Source of the DNA: Mediterraneibacter catenae
Lineage (GTDB): Bacteria > Bacillota > Clostridia > Lachnospirales > Lachnospiraceae
Length of the DNA stretch: 56,898 nucleotides
NCBI RefSeq assembly: GCF_008691045.1
Contig: NZ_VMSO01000016.1
Coordinates: forward strand, 1 to 56,898
Reading direction: 5' to 3'
Below the pieces are notes generated by a model. The model saw nothing but the letters and a program-made list of their open reading frames with translations. It was not told the origin of the DNA and searched no databases. A program made the position numbers and the translations under genes. Shown here piece by piece: positions 35,484 to 43,766 of the stretch (its first letter is position 1; each line of letters opens with the position of its first letter).

Positions 35484-35876
35484 ATGTTTGATAATAACGT
35501 TTTTAAAGAAAATACATTCACAAATGTAACAGAGGACGGCAAAGTCATCGGTTATGAGATGGAGACAAACATCACATACTACCGCGGAATTCCGATGTCT
35601 ATGATCGAGTACGTTAAGGTTGCTGTGGACGGAGTGGAAGCGCCGGCTGAGGATATCCGCATCTCCATTGACAGGATTGACTGGTTTACGCTGAAAGAAG
35701 CAGAGACAGTGACATCCTACAAATGGGAGTACGGAGAGCCTCTTTATGTGCGCGTGCTCAAAGACGGCGGAGTTCCCAAAGGAACCCACAAGGTAAAATT
35801 GACAGTAGCTACAAGAACCGCCTATATTCCGGTTCCGCTTGAAGGAATCAAAGAGCGTGAAGTCGAAATCGTATAG
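35484..35876 (+). CDS. C-glycoside deglycosidase small subunit homologue (DUF6379, DgpB/CgdB-like), copy 1
   Basis: The protein has 130 residues and is predicted all-beta. The start FDNNVFKENTF, then DGKVIGYEMETNITYYRG and the aromatic RIDWFTLKE match the DUF6379 small subunit, which caps the active site of the TIM-barrel partner. AAGGAGGCG lies 7 bases upstream of the start. Gene order catalytic subunit then small subunit, with 14-base spacing, indicates a stoichiometric complex. The acidic C-terminus may help assembly, but that is a guess. Confidence 0.8.
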   Translation: MFDNNVFKENTFTNVTEDGKVIGYEMETNITYYRGIPMSMIEYVKVAVDGVEAPAEDIRISIDRIDWFTLKEAETVTSYKWEYGEPLYVRVLKDGGVPKGTHKVKLTVATRTAYIPVPLEGIKEREVEIV

Positions 35877-35895
35877 CAGAGCAGGAGAAATAAAA

Positions 35896-36858
35896 ATGGC
35901 TAAAAAGAAAGTTTTAGGTATATCATTCGGAAGAAAAATGGCAAATACGGATGTCATGGTAAAAACAGCGCTTATGGAATGCGAAAAGGCGGGATGTGAC
36001 GTACAGTTTATCCGGGCGGATGATCTTGACATCAAACCATGTACAGGATGTATCTCATGCGTAGTGGGAATGACCACAGGCCGCGGAAAAGGAGGATGCC
36101 CGATCAAAGATGATTTCCATATAATTGATGAGGCTATGATGGAATGTGATGCTGTGATCGTAGGATCTCCTACTTATGAGACTTCACCGACGGGACGTTT
36201 CAAAACCGTATGTGACCGTATGGGACCGTCCCATGATGTGACATTCAGAAAAGCAACTTATGAAGAAGGACTTGCTGCAGGAAAAGCTCCGGAGCAGCTT
36301 CCGGATCCCCGTTCCTTCAAGAAACGTGTGGGTGCTCTTATCTCAGTGGGCGGAGCAATGACAAAGAACTGGCTGGCATTCATGCTGCCGGTTATGTATG
36401 AGTTTACGATGTCCATGGGAATTGATGTTGTGGATATGCATGAATACCACGGCGCAATGGCATACGAGCATGTGCTTGGCAATGAGGAGCAGATGGAACG
36501 TATGAAAAAGATGGGACAGAACATCGCCGCAGCTCTTAATGCAGAGACTGAAGAAGAGCGTACAAAATGGAGAGGCGACGAAGAGGGCGTCTGTCCGGTA
36601 TGCCACCTCAACATGCTGAATGTATCCCCGGACAGAAAATCTGTCGAGTGTCCGGTGTGCGGTATTAAGGGTGAATTTGAAGTGAAAGACGGGAAACTTG
36701 AGGTGTCCTTCAGTGAGGAAGAGCAGAACCGTTCCAGACTCCGCTGGGCAGGAAAACTTGAACATTCTACAGAGATCAAGACTCAGGCAGTGGGACCGGG
36801 ACAGATCCCCAATCTGAAAGAACTGAAAGCTCCGTATATCGGATATGCCGAGAAATAA
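35896..36858 (+). CDS. Iron-sulfur-type flavodoxin/FMN reductase with C-terminal zinc-ribbon-like motif
   Basis: The protein has 320 residues. The flavodoxin-like NADPH-dependent FMN reductase fold starts with KVLGISFGRKMANTDV. A cysteine group C49, C52, C55 and C68 (PCTGCISC ... GGCP) resembles the cluster of iron-sulfur flavoproteins. VGSPTYETSPTGRFK is the flavin phosphate region. Two CxxC pairs at 233/236 and 252/255 (CPVCHLN; CPVCGIKG) form a probable zinc ribbon, which is unusual. Start at 35896 follows AGGAG; an earlier in-frame ATG overlaps the DUF6379 gene. It could recycle cofactor or reduce an aglycone; the real role is unknown. Confidence 0.75.
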   Translation: MAKKKVLGISFGRKMANTDVMVKTALMECEKAGCDVQFIRADDLDIKPCTGCISCVVGMTTGRGKGGCPIKDDFHIIDEAMMECDAVIVGSPTYETSPTGRFKTVCDRMGPSHDVTFRKATYEEGLAAGKAPEQLPDPRSFKKRVGALISVGGAMTKNWLAFMLPVMYEFTMSMGIDVVDMHEYHGAMAYEHVLGNEEQMERMKKMGQNIAAALNAETEEERTKWRGDEEGVCPVCHLNMLNVSPDRKSVECPVCGIKGEFEVKDGKLEVSFSEEEQNRSRLRWAGKLEHSTEIKTQAVGPGQIPNLKELKAPYIGYAEK

Positions 36859-36875
36859 GAAAGGAGAACACAGAT

Positions 36876-37790
36876 ATGAAATTAGGACTGATCACCTCCA
36901 TCTGTGAGGGTATGACATTTGAGGAAGTCGTTGATTTCGCAGCAGAGAACGGGCTGGAGTGCCTGGAAGTGGCATGCTGGCCGCAGGGGGGCGCACAACG
37001 CAGATATGCGGGGGTGAGCCACATTGATGTTGCAAATCTGAACGAGGAAAAAGCAGCTTATATCAAAAATCTCTGCGCTGAGAAAGGCGTTGCGATCTCT
37101 GCGCTGGCTTATTATCCGAACACACTGGATCCGGATCTCGAAAAACGTCAGAGCTATATTGATCACCTCTACAAACTGATCGATGCTTCCGCTATGCTGG
37201 ATGTGAACATGATCACTACATTCGTGGGACGTGTTCCGGATAAGACGGTTTCCGAGAACCTTGAGATTGTGAAAGAGGTATGGCCTCCGATTCTCGAGTA
37301 CGCAAAGGGCAAGGGCGTGAAAGTTGCCATCGAGAACTGCCCGATGCTGTTCACGGAAGACGAGTGGCCGGGCGGACAGAACCTGATGACTACGCCGGCA
37401 AACTGGAGAAAGATCTTCGAGATCCTGCCTTATGACAACTTCGGAATCAACTATGATCCGTCTCACTTTGTATGGCAGCAGATCGATTATATCAAACCGA
37501 TCTATGAATTCAAAGACAAGATCTTCCACGTGCATTATAAAGACATTAAAGTGTACCAGGATAAGCTGGCTGACGTTGGTGTAATGGCTACTCCGCTGCA
37601 GTTCATGTCCCCGAAACTTCCGGGACTGGGCGATGTAGACTGGGGTAAATATGTCTCCGCTCTGACGGATATCGGATACGACGGATACACATGCATTGAG
37701 GTGGAGGACAAGGCGTTCGAGAAGAGCCTGGACGACGCCAAGAAGGCGGTCATCCTGAGCGCGAAGTATCTCAGAAATTTTGTGATCTAA
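36876..37790 (+). CDS. Sugar phosphate isomerase/epimerase family protein (TIM barrel)
   Basis: The protein has 304 residues. The AP-endonuclease-2-like barrel has probable metal ligands in AIENCP, INYDPSH, HVHYKD and CIEVED. It differs from the two deglycosidase-like barrels in this window: it lacks their start motif and has no DUF6379 partner next to it, so a conventional epimerase, isomerase or 3-keto-sugar dehydratase/hydratase role is more likely. It starts 17 bases after the flavoprotein stop (AAAGGAGAAC) and ends 11 bases before a second Gfo/Idh gene, suggesting consecutive steps on a 3-oxo sugar. Confidence 0.8.
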   Translation: MKLGLITSICEGMTFEEVVDFAAENGLECLEVACWPQGGAQRRYAGVSHIDVANLNEEKAAYIKNLCAEKGVAISALAYYPNTLDPDLEKRQSYIDHLYKLIDASAMLDVNMITTFVGRVPDKTVSENLEIVKEVWPPILEYAKGKGVKVAIENCPMLFTEDEWPGGQNLMTTPANWRKIFEILPYDNFGINYDPSHFVWQQIDYIKPIYEFKDKIFHVHYKDIKVYQDKLADVGVMATPLQFMSPKLPGLGDVDWGKYVSALTDIGYDGYTCIEVEDKAFEKSLDDAKKAVILSAKYLRNFVI

Positions 37791-37801
37791 GGAGGCAGAG
37801 A

Positions 37802-38872
37802 ATGGAAGATATCAGAATCGCAATCATCGGTCATGGCTTTATGGGCCATGAGCACGAGAAAATGCTGACGAAGATGGACGGCATTAAGCTGCTCGGATTC
37901 TCTGACATCGATCCCAGGCAGCTGGAGGATGTGCAGGAGGGCCTCAGGAGATACAGCTCCAATGAAGAGCTGATCAACGATCCGGAGGTACAGGTAGTCC
38001 TGATCGCAGCAAACAACAACCAGCATCATGATCTGGTGCTTCAGGCAGCCCGGGCAGGCAAAGACATTATCTGCGAGAAACCGGTGGCAATGAGTCTGGA
38101 AGAGCTGGATGACATGGTGAGAGTAACTGAGGAGTGCGGCGTGAAATTTACCGTACATCATCAGAGAAGATTTGATCCGGATTTCCGCACGGCAAAGGAA
38201 GTGTTTGACTCGAAAACTCTGGGCGATGTCTTTACGATCAAGAGCAGCCTGTACGGATTCAACGGAAACATGCACGACTGGCATGTATACATTGCTGAAG
38301 GCGGCGGAATGCTCTATGACTGGGGCGTACATCTTCTGGATCAGATCCTGTGGATGATGCCGGGAGCAAAGCTCAAGAGCCTTTATGCGGATATCAGAAA
38401 CGTGATCAACTTTGAAGTAGACGACTACTTTAAGATTATGATGCGTTTTGACAATAATATTACCGCGGAAGTGGAACTTGGAACTTATTATCTGACAGAT
38501 AAGATGCATGACAAGTGGTTTGAGCGTCACTGGTTTATCGGAGGAAATAAGGGAAGTGCTTATGTGGACGGATTCGAGCCGGAAGGAAAGATTGTCCGCA
38601 CGGCAGGGCTCCTTCAGAATGTAGGCGGACAGAGGACTATGACGGCAGCAGGACCGACCCGTTCATTTGGACCGCCGCCGGAAGGAAAGATCCTTACCGA
38701 AGAACTTCCGCAGGTTAATACCTGTCATGAAAACTACTTCGAGAATTATATGAAAGCCTACCATGGCGAGGAAGAGTTCCTGGTAAAGATTCCGGAGACA
38801 AGAAGAGTCCTTGCACTGATGGATGCAGTGAGAGAGTCCGGAAGAACAGGAAAATCTATTGATTTTGAATAA
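37802..38872 (+). CDS. Gfo/Idh/MocA oxidoreductase, second copy
   Basis: The protein has 356 residues. It has the Rossmann motif IAIIGHGFMGHEHEKML, the lysine motif CEKPVAMSLEELDD, HHQRRFDPDF, and GGGMLYDWGVHLLDQILW with the active-site Asp and His. The family oxidises or reduces sugars at C3 with tightly bound NAD(H). In this cluster it could reduce the released 3-oxo sugar back to the free sugar, regenerating NAD from the first oxidation, or oxidise other glycosides. GGAGGC precedes the start. Confidence 0.85.
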   Translation: MEDIRIAIIGHGFMGHEHEKMLTKMDGIKLLGFSDIDPRQLEDVQEGLRRYSSNEELINDPEVQVVLIAANNNQHHDLVLQAARAGKDIICEKPVAMSLEELDDMVRVTEECGVKFTVHHQRRFDPDFRTAKEVFDSKTLGDVFTIKSSLYGFNGNMHDWHVYIAEGGGMLYDWGVHLLDQILWMMPGAKLKSLYADIRNVINFEVDDYFKIMMRFDNNITAEVELGTYYLTDKMHDKWFERHWFIGGNKGSAYVDGFEPEGKIVRTAGLLQNVGGQRTMTAAGPTRSFGPPPEGKILTEELPQVNTCHENYFENYMKAYHGEEEFLVKIPETRRVLALMDAVRESGRTGKSIDFE

Positions 38873-38879
38873 GATTTGA

Positions 38880-39071
38880 GGGGGGATATGCATTGCCGCC
38901 GGCGGGGAATCTACGGCGGCGGGCAGTCCCTTCACAGGAAAAAACTACAGGGAGTTTTATCATGACCCGGAATTTATATTTCCGATGAGTGAGGGCTGCC
39001 TGTATCTTAATATATGGGTTCCGAAATGCAGAGATACGGAAAATGACAGATTTATCAAAAGATTGGAGTAA
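38880..39071 (+). pseudogene. Remnant of a type-B carboxylesterase
   Basis: A stretch of about 60 codons reads in frame ... PEFIFPMSEGCLYLNIWVP..., which matches the type-B carboxylesterase signature EDCLYLN(I/V)W.P, with D changed to G. There is no start codon with a ribosome site; the catalytic GESAG region and everything beyond are missing, and the frame ends at TAA 39069-39071. Intact members have about 500 residues. It sits between the second Gfo/Idh gene and the ROK kinase, so an esterase was probably once part of the cluster. Confidence 0.7.
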
Positions 39072-39075
39072 GGAA

Positions 39076-40017
39076 ATGAAAAGATATGCGTTTGGGGTGG
39101 ATATCGGCGGAACTACGGTAAAAATGGGCTTTTTTACCACAGGAGGAGAACTTCTGGAGATGTGGGAAATTCCCACCAGAACGGAAAATGACGGAGAGTC
39201 TATCCTCCCGGATATTGCGGAGGAAGTTAAGAAAAAACTGGATGAAAAGAAAATCACAGCCGATGAGGTGGAAGGACTTGGGATCGGTGTTCCGGGACCG
39301 GTGGGACCGGACGGAACGGTGCTCAAGTGTGTGAATCTCGGCTGGGGCGTTTTTAATGTAGAGGAAAAGATGAACGCACTTACCGGGCTGAAAGTGAAGG
39401 CGGGAAATGACGCAAACGTGGCGGCTCTCGGTGAAATGTGGCAGGGAGGCGGCAAAGGCCATCAGGATATTGTAATGGTCACACTGGGAACCGGTGTCGG
39501 CGGCGGTATTATCATTGGCGGGCGTATTCTTGCAGGCGTAAACGGAGCGGCCGGCGAGATCGGACATATTCCCATGAAGGAAGGCGAGACGGAATGCTGC
39601 GGCTGCGGAAAGAAAGGCTGCCTGGAGCAGTATGCTTCCGCCAGCGGGATTGCGCGAACGGCAGGAAAGCGGTTGGCTGCGGATGCCGGAATTGAAACAT
39701 CCCTGAGGGATATCCCGGATGTGACGTCCAAAGATATTTTTGATGCCGCAAAAGCAGGCGACGGTTTTGCACTTTCTCTGGTAGATGAAGTCGGAAAGCT
39801 GCTTGGAAAAGCATTGGCTTCCATTGCATGTGTGGCCAATCCTGAAGCATTTGTGATCGGCGGAGGAATGTCAAAAGCCGGAGAAATATTAACAGATGCT
39901 ATTCAGAAATACTATGTGGAGTATGCGTTCCATGCAGAGAGAGCGACAGAGTTTAAGCTGGCGGAGCTTGGAAATAATGCCGGAATGTTCGGATGCGTGA
40001 AGATGGTTCTCGGCTAA
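39076..40017 (+). CDS. ROK-family sugar kinase (glucokinase-like)
   Basis: The protein has 313 residues. The ATP motif FGVDIGGTTVKMGFF, catalytic GNDANVAALGE and zinc motif ECCGCGKKGCLEQYAS are all present, with VIGGGMSKAG near the C-terminus. Bacterial glucokinases have this layout. It could phosphorylate the glucose released by the glycoside-oxidation pathway. The start at 39076 has AAGGA upstream; an earlier in-frame methionine at 38989 lies in the esterase remnant and gives an unrelated extension. Confidence 0.88.
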   Translation: MKRYAFGVDIGGTTVKMGFFTTGGELLEMWEIPTRTENDGESILPDIAEEVKKKLDEKKITADEVEGLGIGVPGPVGPDGTVLKCVNLGWGVFNVEEKMNALTGLKVKAGNDANVAALGEMWQGGGKGHQDIVMVTLGTGVGGGIIIGGRILAGVNGAAGEIGHIPMKEGETECCGCGKKGCLEQYASASGIARTAGKRLAADAGIETSLRDIPDVTSKDIFDAAKAGDGFALSLVDEVGKLLGKALASIACVANPEAFVIGGGMSKAGEILTDAIQKYYVEYAFHAERATEFKLAELGNNAGMFGCVKMVLG

Positions 40018-40133
40018 GAAAGGTTAAAAAACAGCAGTTAATTTTTAATCTCCAGAACCTTTCGGACGCCGGGCGTTAAAATATCATCCCGATCACATTA
40101 ATGAACGCACAGTAATCTGTACCCCGGATTTTT

Positions 40134-40139
40134 TATAAT
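40134..40139 (+). promoter_or_regulatory. Putative -10 box of the second deglycosidase pair
   Basis: TATAAT lies 34 bases before the start at 40173, in a 155-base gap after the ROK gene. No good -35 box is found at 16 to 18 bases, so it may need an activator. AAAGGTT at 40019 and AACCTTT at 40057 could pair weakly, but this is not a clear terminator. Confidence 0.4.
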
Positions 40140-40172
40140 ATGTGTATAAGATAAATCATTGAGGAGGACGAA

Positions 40173-41036
40173 ATGGAGAAAAAAATCAAACGCGGAGTGG
40201 CAATCTACAGCTACTCCGGAGAGTACGGCAGGACCATGAACCTGGAAGACTGCTTCAAAGACATGTACGACATGGGAGCGACAGGAATTGAGATTCTTGC
40301 AAATTCCCATATCGACAGCTACCCTGAACTGAGTGACGAATACGTGGCGGAATGGAAACGTCTGTGCGCAAAGTATCAGATCGAGCCTGCGGAGTACGGG
40401 CACTGGGTGGACACGCGTCTCTATAAAAGCCGTGGAATCAGTCTGGAAGAGGCAAAGGAAAAACTGGTCAATGATTTCAGAATTGCCAACCGTCTCGGGT
40501 TTCATATTCTGCGGACAAAACTCGGTGTAATTAACGATGAGCTGGCGCCTGTGGAGAACTGGAGAGAGATTATCAAAAGTGTACTGCCTGAGGCGGAAAA
40601 GTACGATGTGGTGATGTGTCCGGAGATCCATCTAACCACGGTTCTTGCAGATAAATTCGTTTCAGATTACGTAGAGTTTATTGAGGAAACGGGAACAAAG
40701 AACTTTGGACTTAATATTGATCTGAGCGTGTTTCAGAACCGGTTTGACGTTCCGGGAGTTGTTGTATTTAATCCGGACTGCAAACATTCACAGCCGGAGG
40801 AGATTATCCCGCTGCTGCCTTATGTAAAATGTATCCATGCCAAATTTAATAAGATGGATGACAGTTTCAATGAGCTGACAATTCCGTATAAAGAAGTGAT
40901 CCGGATTCTGAAGGATCAGGGCTGGGAGGGTTATCTGCTCAGCGAATATGAAGGGGAAAAGAAGGATGTTCCGGGATATGTATCCCATGAACTGAGGAAA
41001 CACCACGTCATGTTAAAGAGAATGCTGGGATACTGA
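40173..41036 (+). CDS. C-glycoside deglycosidase catalytic subunit homologue (TIM-barrel), copy 2
   Basis: The protein has 287 residues, about 50 fewer than copy 1. The same start pattern is seen (VAIYSYSGEYGRTMNLEDC, GATGIEIL) and the same metal ligands: E151 (CPEIH), D183 (NIDLS), H222 (CIHAKF) and E258 (LSEYEG). Copy 1 has an insert around residues 195-235 that is mostly missing here, so the active-site rim must differ, suggesting another aglycone or linkage. Its DUF6379 partner follows 22 bases downstream. GAGGAGG precedes the ATG. Confidence 0.78.
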   Translation: MEKKIKRGVAIYSYSGEYGRTMNLEDCFKDMYDMGATGIEILANSHIDSYPELSDEYVAEWKRLCAKYQIEPAEYGHWVDTRLYKSRGISLEEAKEKLVNDFRIANRLGFHILRTKLGVINDELAPVENWREIIKSVLPEAEKYDVVMCPEIHLTTVLADKFVSDYVEFIEETGTKNFGLNIDLSVFQNRFDVPGVVVFNPDCKHSQPEEIIPLLPYVKCIHAKFNKMDDSFNELTIPYKEVIRILKDQGWEGYLLSEYEGEKKDVPGYVSHELRKHHVMLKRMLGY

Positions 41037-41058
41037 CCGGCATGAGAGGAGGCAGGAT

Positions 41059-41490
41059 ATGTTAGAGTCAAATGTAATTCAGTACAGAGGATTTCATAAT
41101 ATTGTTGAAGATGGAAAGGTAACCGGATTCCAGCTTTGCATCCGGTCCGATTATTACCGCGGCGTGTGGCTGAGTCAGCTGCGTCCGGGAAAGGTCGTGG
41201 TTGACGGTGTTACTTATCCAAAGGAGAGTGTGATCTGGCAGATCAACGGAAAAGATTATACTGTAGATGAGCTTGCGGAAGCGGGAAATGATTTCTGGAG
41301 GATTACTGATACAGCCACACTGAAGATTCCGAAAGAAGGGGGACTGGAGCAGGGCTTCCACAATGTTTCCGTAAGGTTTGCGGCGAGCTGCTCCTACATG
41401 CCGCCTTTTCTGGATCAGTTTGATGAGGACGGAGATGACAGGTCTTTCAACGGAGGAACCTATACAAGAGAAAATATGATCATTGTATAG
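41059..41490 (+). CDS. C-glycoside deglycosidase small subunit homologue (DUF6379), copy 2
   Basis: The protein has 143 residues. The start LESNVIQYRGFHNI, then DGKVTGFQLCIRSDYYRGV shows it is a diverged relative of the copy-1 small subunit. It carries an extra acidic loop near the C-terminus (DQFDEDGDDRSFNGG) not present in copy 1. GAGGAGGC precedes the start. It is the last gene before a strong terminator, so the pair forms a short bicistron. Confidence 0.8.
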   Translation: MLESNVIQYRGFHNIVEDGKVTGFQLCIRSDYYRGVWLSQLRPGKVVVDGVTYPKESVIWQINGKDYTVDELAEAGNDFWRITDTATLKIPKEGGLEQGFHNVSVRFAASCSYMPPFLDQFDEDGDDRSFNGGTYTRENMIIV

Positions 41491-41534
41491 TCCCATTCCG
41501 GAAAAGAAATCGGCCGTAAGAGAAGACAGTCGGG

Positions 41535-41563
41535 AAGGATATCGCAGATACGATATCCTTTTT
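41535..41563 (+). terminator. Terminator between deglycosidase pair 2 and the AraC-GH39 hybrid
   Basis: AAGGATATCG (41535-41544), six-base loop, CGATATCCTT (41551-41560), then TTT. It separates the enzyme pair from the downstream regulator-like gene, which starts 35 bases later. Confidence 0.8.
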
Positions 41564-41597
41564 GGCGTGTGCGGCAAACAGAAGGGGGAACAGAAAC

Positions 41598-43763
41598 TTG
41601 GAGTTTAACAACAGAACGGTGAAGATCGAGATTCTGACAGAGTCTGCGCCCGGGGACCTTACGCATTCGGATATAAAACTTTTTTTCTGTCTGAAGGGGA
41701 CCACAGAGATTATCTGCGGGACTGAGATAAGCCTGCTTGTTAAGGAAGGAATAAAACTGGTCAATGAACGGGAAAAGCACCGGTATATTCTGAAGGAGGA
41801 CAGCCTTGCGGCAGTATTCTATATCAATTCCGCATATATCAGTTATATTACCGCAAAGCCGTCTATCCGGTTTCAGCTGGATTCTTCCCGCCCGCCTGAA
41901 TATGACTACGGTCTGCTGCGTAGTCTTCTGAAACGAATCCTGGCGGTGCATACATGGCAGAGATGGCAGGAAAAGCTGAAAGAGCAGGAATACTTCTGCG
42001 GGCTGACAGAACTTCTGCTGAAAAATTATGCTGTATGGGACTTCCGGAATCAGCAGGAAGACGAAAATTCGGAAGACAGGACGAGGATGATCATAGAATT
42101 TATACACGGTAATTACAACCGTCAGATCGGTCTTGGAGACCTGGCGGAGCAGTTCCATCTTTCTGTTCCATATCTGTCCAAATATATTAAAAAGAACCTT
42201 TATGCCGGGATGACATTGCTTCGGGATTATCTGACAGAGAATGACAAGCAGATGCCTGAGATCGGAGTGGAGACCCGTGTAAAATGTATCATAGATGCAG
42301 CCCTGTCAAAGAATTATACAAGGATATGGGAACAGCTCTGGAATCTTGGAAGTGCAGAAGAACTCCTCCGTGCGGACGTGCAGAGACATATTCTTTTAAT
42401 GCAGAAAGAACTGGGGATGAAAACAGTGCATATCTGGGGACTGTTTTCGGAGGAAATGCTGATCCGGCTGGAAAAAGGAGAGAACTATAATTTCAGCAGG
42501 ATTGATCAGGTTCTGGATTTCCTTGTATTACATCATATGTCGCCAATGATTGATCTGGGATTTCATCCTGTGGAATTGTACAGTGCGGGAAAAACGATAC
42601 TGTACAGAGAAAAGGAAAAGGGATACGAAGAACCGGAACAGTATCTGTCACTGATCCGTGAATTTGCGGACCACTGCGTTGCAAGATATGGAGAATATGA
42701 GACGGCCGGCTGGCAGTTTGAAATATCCAAGGACGACAGGCTGTTTCTTCACGGAGGAGCGTCTTTCTTTCAGATGTATGAGTCCGTGAGCCTCATTATC
42801 CGGGAAAGGATTCCGGAAGCCAGGGTAGGGGGCGGAGCAATTTTTGTGTACGACGACCTGAGTATTTTGAAAGAATTTCTGTCAGGATGGAAAAGCCGGA
42901 GGTCCTACCCGGATTTTCTGTCTGTATGGGTTTACCCCTACGAGCTTGTTCTGGATGATGAAAAAGAGAAAAAACTGATTGTATCGGGAAATCCTGATTA
43001 TATCTGCAGCAGAATATCGGCCGTACAGAATATTCTGAAAGAATATGGGAACATACCGCTCTATGTTACACGCTGGGATATCTCCCTGTCCTGCAGGAAT
43101 TATCTGAACGAGAGCTGCTACAGAGGTGCTTCGCTTATTAAAAATATTGTTTCCTGCCTGGGGAAGGCGGAGGTAATGTCCTGCTTTGGAAGCACGGATC
43201 TTCTCTGTGATTTTTATGATACAGCGGAATCTATTTTCGGAGGCTATGGGCTGATCACAAAGGACGGGATCGGAAAGCCGGCATTCTATGCACTACGTTT
43301 CCTGCAGAACATGGGAAAGTATTTTGTTGCCAGAGATGAAAATTATTTTATTTCAAAAGACGATCGGGGAAATTATTATATGATTGTATTCAACTGCTAC
43401 AGAATGGATATGCTCTTCTATCAGAATCAGAAAGAAGATATCAGCGCGGAGGAAGTGGAGCGTCTTTTTGAAAAGGATACCCTTGAGATACAGATTGTTT
43501 TCCGGAATATGAAAAAAGGAAAGTATCATATAAAAAAGAGCTGTCTGGGATCAGGAAAAGGGAACATCCTGGACAACTGGAAACAATTGGGATATGGAAA
43601 AAGACTTGAAAAGGATGAGGTCAGATATCTTTCTTCCGTGTGCATACCAAAGCTGGAGTATGAGGAATTGGAGGCAAAGAAGGATTCCCTGGCTGTCAAT
43701 GCGTCTCTTTGCGCAAACGAGATACAGCTTTATAAAATCAGATATATGGGAAATACCGTATAG
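41598..43763 (+). CDS. Degenerate AraC-GH39 hybrid lacking the second helix-turn-helix
   Basis: The protein has 721 residues from a TTG start at 41598, chosen because AAGGGGG lies 9 bases upstream (an earlier in-frame TTG at 41562 has no ribosome site). A short cupin-like region is followed by one AraC helix-turn-helix (LGDLAEQFHLSVPYLSKYIK); the second, present in the paralogue at 25768, is absent, and the sequence passes directly to the GH39-like barrel. Both GH39 catalytic acids are lost: D379 stands at the acid/base position (WQFEISKDD) and R492 at the nucleophile (VTRWD). It is thus neither a normal activator nor a xylosidase. The long intact frame argues for retained function. Confidence 0.8.
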   Translation: MEFNNRTVKIEILTESAPGDLTHSDIKLFFCLKGTTEIICGTEISLLVKEGIKLVNEREKHRYILKEDSLAAVFYINSAYISYITAKPSIRFQLDSSRPPEYDYGLLRSLLKRILAVHTWQRWQEKLKEQEYFCGLTELLLKNYAVWDFRNQQEDENSEDRTRMIIEFIHGNYNRQIGLGDLAEQFHLSVPYLSKYIKKNLYAGMTLLRDYLTENDKQMPEIGVETRVKCIIDAALSKNYTRIWEQLWNLGSAEELLRADVQRHILLMQKELGMKTVHIWGLFSEEMLIRLEKGENYNFSRIDQVLDFLVLHHMSPMIDLGFHPVELYSAGKTILYREKEKGYEEPEQYLSLIREFADHCVARYGEYETAGWQFEISKDDRLFLHGGASFFQMYESVSLIIRERIPEARVGGGAIFVYDDLSILKEFLSGWKSRRSYPDFLSVWVYPYELVLDDEKEKKLIVSGNPDYICSRISAVQNILKEYGNIPLYVTRWDISLSCRNYLNESCYRGASLIKNIVSCLGKAEVMSCFGSTDLLCDFYDTAESIFGGYGLITKDGIGKPAFYALRFLQNMGKYFVARDENYFISKDDRGNYYMIVFNCYRMDMLFYQNQKEDISAEEVERLFEKDTLEIQIVFRNMKKGKYHIKKSCLGSGKGNILDNWKQLGYGKRLEKDEVRYLSSVCIPKLEYEELEAKKDSLAVNASLCANEIQLYKIRYMGNTV

Positions 43764-43766
43764 CGG

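Noticed and set aside
36876..37790. Calling the third TIM-barrel protein a C-glycoside deglycosidase subunit
   Set aside because: It lacks the start motif of the two paired barrels and has no adjacent DUF6379 partner.
41562..41597. Longer start (TTG at 41562) for the second AraC-GH39 hybrid
   Set aside because: It lies at the end of a terminator hairpin and lacks a ribosome site; TTG at 41598 has AAGGGGG in front.
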